From assembly GCA_009760855.2 (NCBI GenBank), contig WPIO01000185.1:482001-494258 (forward strand): a stretch of DNA of 12,258 bases, given 5' to 3'. The position numbers and the translations under genes are program-made. Positions 8,134 to 12,258 of this stretch are shown piece after piece (position 1 is the stretch's first letter; the number at the start of each line of letters is the position of its first letter). This DNA comes from Cristatella mucedo (lineage: Eukaryota; Bryozoa; Phylactolaemata; Cristatellidae). The notes under the pieces are model-generated. The model was given only the letters and a program-made list of their open reading frames with translations, was not told the DNA's origin and searched no databases.

Positions 8134-8292
8134 AGCTGATTAAAAAGCCTCTTTAGTTCAGCGACAGAAGAGCCTTTACGGCCATTTCTACCGCTTGCAG
8201 CGGCAACAAAGGATAGCCCACCACAGGATTTGAACTCACGACCTCGGACGGAGGTCGTGAAAGCAGCCACCTAACCTAGTGTGCCGTCTCGG
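8134..8292 (-). mobile_element. tRNA-derived SINE, copy 3
   Basis: Read on the minus strand, the head contains a recognisable B-box region (GTGAGTTCAAATCCT), followed by GTGGTGGGCTATCC, CCGCTGCAAGCGG, ATGGCCGTAAAGGC, TCTTCTGTCGCTG and the end TTTAATCAGCT. The order and spacing match copies 1 and 2. It contains a perfect 10-bp stem-loop just beside the B box (see separate entry). Confidence 0.8.
8236..8260. repeat. Perfect 10-bp stem-loop within SINE copy 3
   Basis: TCACGACCTC, a 5-nt loop GGACG, then GAGGTCGTGA. The arms are perfectly complementary. It lies where the anticodon or variable arm of the tRNA-like head would be, next to the B box. The other copies do not show it this clearly. Confidence 0.75.
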
Positions 8293-9166
8293 ATCACCGT
8301 ATAAGCCGTCTGATTAGATCGTTGACCCACCCGAGTTGAGGGAGGAGCACTGCAGTTAAGCGGGCCGAAACTCGGCTCGCTGTCTCGGTCGGCAGCAAGC
8401 TCGATGACCCGCAGTATACCTTCATTAAGCCGGAGGTTTTCTGAACTCGTCCGCATCTGTGTGTGACGCGACCGACTTGCTCCAGCTGAGGCTCCGATTC
8501 CCGGAACGTGGAAGGCTGAGGTCAGCTGCCTCGGCTTTCGAAGCAGCCAGCCAGCCAGCCAGGGACGGCGTGTTGCCTGACTCCTCGAGTGACAACAGAG
8601 CACAGACCGCGTGAACCCAGCATCGTTCACCCACTCCGTGCGCCCAGCCAGTCTGCCTGTCTGAGCGGACTCCGTCCCCTCCTCTCCTTTCCTGCATCCT
8701 AAATCGGATTTATTGACCTTCGTTTGCCACTACTCGCCATCAGCATGTGCGATGCTCATCTGCCGGTGTAGATGCAACCGTCATCCAACCGTCCGAACGT
8801 GGGGGGGGGAGAGCCTCATCCCATTCTCTCGGCACTGGCACTTGCCTGGCGCTGGCAGGCAAAAAGTCTTCTCCTCAGCCCTCACCCAGCATCGAGATCT
8901 GGCGTCAAAGTATAACGACTGGTCGCTGTAAACGCAATCGAGCTCAGGCTTTCCTGTAGCACTCAGAAGCGCGCCAGGACACGTGGCCAAGTAAGAACGG
9001 TCCAGTAATGTCTGTGCGAACTATATGAAAACGTGATGACCGAGCATTTGTGTAGCACAGTGGCATTCCAGGAGAGCACGTAAAACCGTCAACCTACCAA
9101 AAAAGCAGTATCTCCCTCGTCAGCCCAAGGAGGAAACCTGCTCCTGTCTGCGACGCGTCCAAATTC
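8293..9166. other. No recognisable gene
   Basis: GC-rich sequence with an (AGCC)4 repeat, a run of nine G (8801-8809) and short frames of 70-119 codons lacking any motif. Confidence 0.5.
8543..8561 (+). repeat. (AGCC)4 short tandem repeat
   Basis: Four tandem AGCC units in otherwise unremarkable GC-rich sequence. Confidence 0.8.
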
Positions 9167-9200
9167 ATTAGACGTCTGACAATTAGACGTCTGACGTCTG
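9167..9200. repeat. Short tandem repeat ATTAGACGTCTGACA
   Basis: The 15-bp unit occurs at 9167-9181, again (14 of 15 bases) at 9182-9195, and a partial GTCTG follows. Each unit contains the self-complementary AGACGTCT. It is immediately followed by a small hairpin ATAAGC-TAAG-GCTTAT (9201-9216) and then the 43-nt hairpin. Confidence 0.85.
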
Positions 9201-9227
9201 ATAAGCTAAGGCTTATTTTAGCTATCA

Positions 9228-9270
9228 TTGTCAGCTGGAGCAGCTCACATAGAGCTGCTCCAGCCGACAA
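9228..9270. repeat. 43-nt hairpin with 19-bp arms
   Basis: The arms 9228-9246 and 9252-9270 are complementary at 18 of 19 positions around a 5-nt loop (ACATA). The stem includes GCTGGAGCAGCTC / GAGCTGCTCCAGC without mismatch. It is a shorter stem than a typical animal microRNA precursor, and pairing does not continue beyond the arms. Function is unknown. Confidence 0.85.
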
Positions 9271-9355
9271 CTTGTCTGGTCCTTGGAACGGTAGTGCGTT
9301 TAATCAGACTCTTTGCACTTGACCTTCCGCTGAGCACCGATCGCCTAGACGCTCT

Positions 9356-9376
9356 TAGCTTTAAGGTAGAAAGCTA
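9356..9376. repeat. Small stem-loop TAGCTTT / AAAGCTA
   Basis: Seven-bp perfect arms with a 7-nt loop (AAGGTAG). It is short enough to occur by chance and is listed because it lies between the 43-nt hairpin and the LINE copy. Confidence 0.5.
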
Positions 9377-9480
9377 GCCATTTAAAAATCCTTCGAGTCT
9401 CATCCGTTGGCGCACCCGCAGTTCTCAATTTGAATTGCACCATCGCTCCTACCGGCGGTTCTGATGTGGCGGCGGCTGGC

Positions 9481-9721
9481 GATAATAATAATAATAATAA
9501 TAATATTGCACTTGATAAAGCGCCCTCAGAGAACTTAATCTCTTTCTAGGCGCTTTACATTTGCTGCAAAGTGATACGCAATAGAATAGTAAGTAAAATC
9601 ATGCTTGAAAAACAAACAAAATGAATAACATGGTTAGGGGTTACATGCACTGGGTCAGCATGCAAATGTGGTTAGTGGCAGCATGAACAGTGTCAGCACG
9701 CATAAGCACATCGAGGACGAA
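9481..9721 (-). mobile_element. LINE 3' untranslated region with terminal hairpin and (ATT)n tail
   Basis: On the minus strand, sequence after the RT stop ends with TGTAAAGCGCCTAG, then AGAGATTAAGTTCTCT, then AGGGCGCTTTAT, TGCAAT and eight or so ATT units. GTAAAGCGCC and GGGCGCTTTA are inverted repeats, so the RNA would fold into a stem next to the 3' end. Such a hairpin followed by a short tandem tail, rather than poly(A), is how L2/CR1-type elements commonly end and is thought to be what their RT recognises. The tail (9482-9507 on the plus strand) is the 3' boundary. Confidence 0.82.
9482..9507. repeat. (ATA)n / (TAT)n trinucleotide repeat
   Basis: About eight ATA units form the tail of the adjacent LINE rather than an independent microsatellite. 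Confidence 0.9.
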
Positions 9722-10160
9722 TCACAAGGACCCACTAAATTCTGTCCTAAATAGGTATGTTTTTAAGTTTCTTTTAAATGTGGTCAGGTCAGGGGATGTT
9801 CTGATGCAGGTCGGGAGGGAGTTCCAGGCTGTGGGAGCATACGAGCTAAATGCACGGTCTCCAAAGGATTTAAGGTTTGTACGAGGTATTTCTAGACTGT
9901 TGGATTCCGAAAAGCGAGTGGTACGATGCTTTGCCTGATGGGGTAGTATCTCTGAAAGATAGGCTGGAGCCATAGAATGAAGAGACCTAAAAGTGAGCGA
10001 CAAAACCTTGAAGTCAATCCGTTGCTTGACTGGTAACCAGTGCAGGTCGGCGAGAAGTGGAGTAATGTGGCAACTGCGACGCTCACGGCAGACAAGCCTA
10101 GCTGCAGAGTTTTGCACCAGCTGCAATCGCCTGATCGCACATGCTGGTAGGCCAGTAAGC
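9722..10160 (-). pseudogene. C-terminal part of an L2/CR1-type non-LTR retrotransposon reverse transcriptase
   Basis: The minus-strand reading frame ends at a stop at 9722-9724 and carries about 145 residues of the conserved region downstream of the RT catalytic core: IRRLQLVQNSAARLVCR, HITPLLADLHWLPVKQRI, DFKVLSLTFRSLH, APAYLSEILP, FGDRAFSSYAPTAWNSLP, and a C-terminal TFKRNLKTYLF. This motif string is typical of animal L2/CR1-like LINEs. The frame is uninterrupted over this span, so the copy is fairly young or slowly decayed, but everything upstream (endonuclease and most of the RT) is absent. Homology begins around 10160. The open frame continues to 10294, but those residues are low-complexity arginine, serine and glycine and look like flanking sequence. 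Confidence 0.9.
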
Positions 10161-10511
10161 GATCGGCTGCGGCTGCCGCCGCCGGCAGCTGCACTAAGAG
10201 ATCTGCGCCCGTGCACGATTCTTGAGCGCCGTTGAAAGAAACCGCTTGCAGCGCGCCGGCGTACTCTCATTTTAGCTACTTTAAACAGCCACAAGGAGAA
10301 GATTCCATTTAAAAAACGTCCGAGCGGAAAAAGATTAAACTTGACCTCGCAAGTGTGCTTTCAAATTTGAGTTGAACGGTGACCGGCTGTGAGGGGCAAA
10401 GATTTTCTAAAAATGCAAAATTATGGTTTCTATTTGGAAAACGTAAGCAGTTCGAGTGAATTAGACTTAGTACGGAAATAAGTGTCGCTACTATTCATTA
10501 ATATAGCAGAT
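10161..10511. other. Flank between the LINE fragment and the tRNA; no gene
   Basis: GC-rich near 10165-10260 and AT-richer towards the tRNA. GCGGCTGCC at 10169-10177 resembles GCGGCTGGC at 9472-9480 on the other side of the LINE and may be a target-site duplication. Confidence 0.4.
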
Positions 10512-10596
10512 GCCTCAGTGGCGCAATTGGTTAGCGCGTCGTACTTATAATCAGTAAGTGATGCGAAGGTTGTGAGTTCGATCCTCACCCGAGGCA
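10512..10596 (+). tRNA. tRNA-Ile (anticodon UAU) with an 11-nt intron
   Basis: This decodes the rare isoleucine codon AUA. A complete cloverleaf can be drawn: acceptor GCCTCAG paired with CCGAGGC and discriminator A; D stem GCGC/GCGC with loop AATTGGTTA; anticodon stem TCGTA/TGCGA; variable loop AGGTT; T stem GTGAG/CTCAC with loop TTCGATC. The anticodon loop reads CTTATA, then an 11-nt intron after position 37 (ATCAGTAAGTG), then position 38. An intron at this position is typical of metazoan tRNA-Ile(UAU) genes, and the exon sequence closely resembles the family as I know it. The internal promoter is present (A box over the D arm; B box GGTTGTGAGTTCGATCC region). One acceptor pair, position 6, is an A-C mismatch, so the gene could be slightly impaired or the pair tolerated. 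CCA is not encoded, as expected in a eukaryote. A T-run in the 3' flank (ATTTTTG, 17 nt or less downstream) could terminate RNA polymerase III. Confidence 0.93.
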
Positions 10597-10601
10597 TGTA
10601 T

Positions 10602-10608
10602 ATTTTTG
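10602..10608 (+). terminator. RNA polymerase III T-run after the tRNA
   Basis: The short T stretch in GTATATTTTTGC begins a few bases after the mature 3' end of tRNA-Ile. A run of four or more T on the non-template strand is the usual RNA polymerase III stop. The position is right, but no other evidence is available. Confidence 0.5.
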
Positions 10609-10841
10609 CTTACCTGCTCAGCAGATTCCTGCAGGTTTAATACACTGGAATCCCATGTAGGCTTCTAAGCCTAGGTCGCCATGAAGATGCATGTGATGAA
10701 GTCGTGCATGTGATGTTCGTGCTGTGTACATCGTCGGCATTCGTTTTCCAGATAGTGAAAGCACTTTACGGCGAATTGCCGAGCAAAAGTAGTTCCGGCC
10801 AAACCGAAAACATTTCCGCGCGCTTATGTGTGGAAGTAAAC

Positions 10842-10912
10842 AATAATGATAAAAATAGTAAGAATTGTGTGTAGCACCATCGGAAAACTTAATCTTTTTC
10901 TTGGCACTTTAA
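10842..10912 (-). mobile_element. Diverged second copy of the LINE 3' tail
   Basis: The segment from AACAATAATGATAA through GAAAACTTAATCTTTTTC to TTGGCACTTTA aligns with the L2-type 3' terminus at 9482-9552: degenerate AAT tail, GTAGCACC in place of AAAGCGCC, the core GAGAACTTAATCTCTTTC, then the complementary arm. Orientation is the same (minus). No coding part is attached, so it is a severely 5'-truncated, older copy. Confidence 0.7.
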
Positions 10913-11177
10913 GTAGGCCGTAAAGACAGTTGGTCGGATAAATCTACCGACATCCACGGATGGATACACGTGTCTATTAAGCATTAGCGTACAGTGCGAA
11001 TGACGCCCGGAGCGCCTCTTCGAACTGCCCGACTCGCTGTCCTGAGCTTAACTCGTGCGCTGCTCCAAGCCTTGAGCATGACTGCTCGTCTATTACACTA
11101 CCCTAGACTTTTTCGCCGCCTAACCGCGGATTATTTCATATCGGTTCCAAGTCTCTTTCATTCGCGAGCTGCGAATA

Positions 11178-11204
11178 ACGTTTCGGCTTAGTCTGCCGAA
11201 ACGT
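11178..11204. repeat. Perfect 10-bp stem-loop ACGTTTCGGC / GCCGAAACGT
   Basis: Perfect arms surround a 7-nt loop (TTAGTCT). There is no T-run on either side and no gene ends here, so a transcription terminator is not supported. It may be the end of an unidentified repeat. Confidence 0.8.
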
Positions 11205-12063
11205 CTTACAAGTCTTATTGTCGATCGTCGGCAGTCGGGCTGATATAGTACACGGATATTTCAGTATCAAAAGCTGCCAAAAACTCGTGCAGATTTAGGA
11301 CGCCGGCGTAGCTAGCATACACGAGTTGCGTTAGCTGGACCCGCTGCCGGTCCGGTCGTTTTGGTCGGCGCTGGGCGATCGGCTCTGCTCCTCGGTTTGC
11401 CGGCTGGATGTGCCGCCGAGGAGGAGGAGGAGCTGGAGTGCGTGCAATTCGCTGCGCGACCTTGGGTGCTGCGGAGTTGCGACGGGTGCGTAGGATCGAG
11501 GGGCGGTGGGGAAGTGGACGCACCGGTCTCGCTGTGAGCCGCCTCCCCGGGTGGGGGGGGGGGAGCGCGTCGTGTCGCTTTAGAAATAAAGGGGTTTGTT
11601 ACCTCCGCTAGCTTCGAGACTCGAGTCAATTCAGAATTCCTGAGAAGGTCGGTATTCAATCTAAGCAGCGCCTCCGCGTAGTGATTTAGTCTAAGAAAAC
11701 TCGACGGAAACGAGCACTCAAGTTTGAGGTTTTGATATACGCAGGAGTCTTAACTGGCCTTGCAGAGGGGGGGGGGAGGGGTGCTACGCTATGAAAAGGT
11801 GAGTGAACGGGCGGCGCCCTCACTTGAATTGTAATACGATGGAGTGTTGATACAAGAAGATGGTCGCCGCACATACAGCCGTTGAGTGGTCTCAGGCGCC
11901 GGTCGGCAGAGTAAAGAAAGAGAGCAGAGGACGGCGTCCGCACAGGCCGGCAGTCTTGCAGAAAACGCACACGGCGTACAGGCTTGAAGTTGGATCGCAT
12001 GACCCTCGAGGCACCAGCATGTAGCAGGCAGCTGACCGCAGGGGTTGCCGTATCGGGGGGGGG
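11205..12063. other. No recognisable gene; several G-runs
   Basis: GC-rich stretch with runs of 10-11 G at 11553-11563, 11767-11776 and 12055-12064, a (GGA)n run near 11420 and an AATAAA motif at about 11584. Frames exist on both strands but are low-complexity (Pro, Ser, Arg, Gly). Confidence 0.5.
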
Positions 12064-12178
12064 GTGATGATAGGAATTTTCCCTTTTACGACATCGTCAA
12101 ATTTTTCTCCAACCTCGGTTTCACCATCGGTTGTCAAAAAATTTCCCGATATCGCAAAAGGAAAAATTCTATCATCAC
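12064..12178. mobile_element. 115-bp foldback element (MITE-like or hairpin RNA)
   Basis: The arm 12064-12114 begins GTGATGATAG and the complement of the arm 12129-12178 begins with the same ten bases. Aligned over about 51 positions the arms differ by 8 substitutions and one gap, leaving a 14-nt loop. The symmetry centre is near 12121, so the whole unit is one near-palindrome. This suits a miniature inverted-repeat element. I find no clear target-site duplication: the left flank is a run of ten G and the right flank is TAGATCC. No coding capacity. Confidence 0.75.
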
Positions 12179-12258
12179 TAGATCCAATCTTTTTTTTAAT
12201 ATCACCGTATTCTAACTTGCTTAACTAAACTTATTTCAATAACATCTAAAGGACTAGG

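Noticed and set aside
11178-11204. Intrinsic transcription terminator
   Set aside because: The stem-loop has no adjoining T-run and the window is eukaryotic.
11215-11659. Proline/serine-rich frames on the minus strand
   Set aside because: They come from G-runs and GGA repeats and show no domain.
1-12258. CRISPR array, bacterial operon or phage module
   Set aside because: There are no regularly spaced repeats, no recognised prokaryotic genes, and the intron-containing tRNA, SINEs and LINEs indicate animal DNA.

Overview
The window looks like a repeat-rich nuclear region from an invertebrate animal. Three things support this: an intron-containing tRNA-Ile(UAU) gene of metazoan type, several tRNA-derived SINE copies, and decayed pieces of two non-LTR retrotransposon lineages. 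I see no intact protein-coding host gene. A lophotrochozoan (flatworm or mollusc) would fit the element types, but the sequence does not settle the organism.

Layout. 1-1310: a 34-bp (TC)n microsatellite, small hairpins and a TATA-like site; no gene. 1311-1432: a degraded SINE on the minus strand. 1740-1895: an AT-rich, palindrome-rich block. 1905-3102: unique, more AT-rich DNA with coding-like but unidentified reading frames on both strands. 3283-3425: another tRNA-like head, with a TATAAAAA motif. 3430-4580: CpG-rich DNA without a recognisable gene. 4582-4601: an (AT)n repeat. 4667-6226: a 5'-truncated, frameshifted pseudogene of a retrotransposon with a restriction-like endonuclease (R2/NeSL-like), running from the reverse transcriptase ADD motif through a CCHC zinc motif into the endonuclease. 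7198-8292: three more copies of the same SINE family. 9167-9270: a short tandem repeat and a strong 43-nt hairpin. 9481-10160: the 3' end of an L2/CR1-type LINE on the minus strand with its 3'UTR hairpin and (ATT)n tail; a second, diverged copy of that tail lies at 10842-10912. 10512-10596: tRNA-Ile(UAU). 11178-11204: a perfect 10-bp stem-loop. 12064-12178: a 115-bp foldback element.

The most informative observation ties two elements together. A 19-bp insertion at 5963-5981 matches the 3' tail of the L2-type LINE, is flanked by a 6-bp duplication (CTCTCA), and sits in the endonuclease domain of the R2-like element. Taking out the insert plus one duplication copy (25 bp) moves the upstream reading frame exactly onto the downstream one. 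It therefore looks like an extremely 5'-truncated LINE insertion into an older retrotransposon. The elements do not cooperate as an operon; the region is a record of successive insertions around one tRNA gene.
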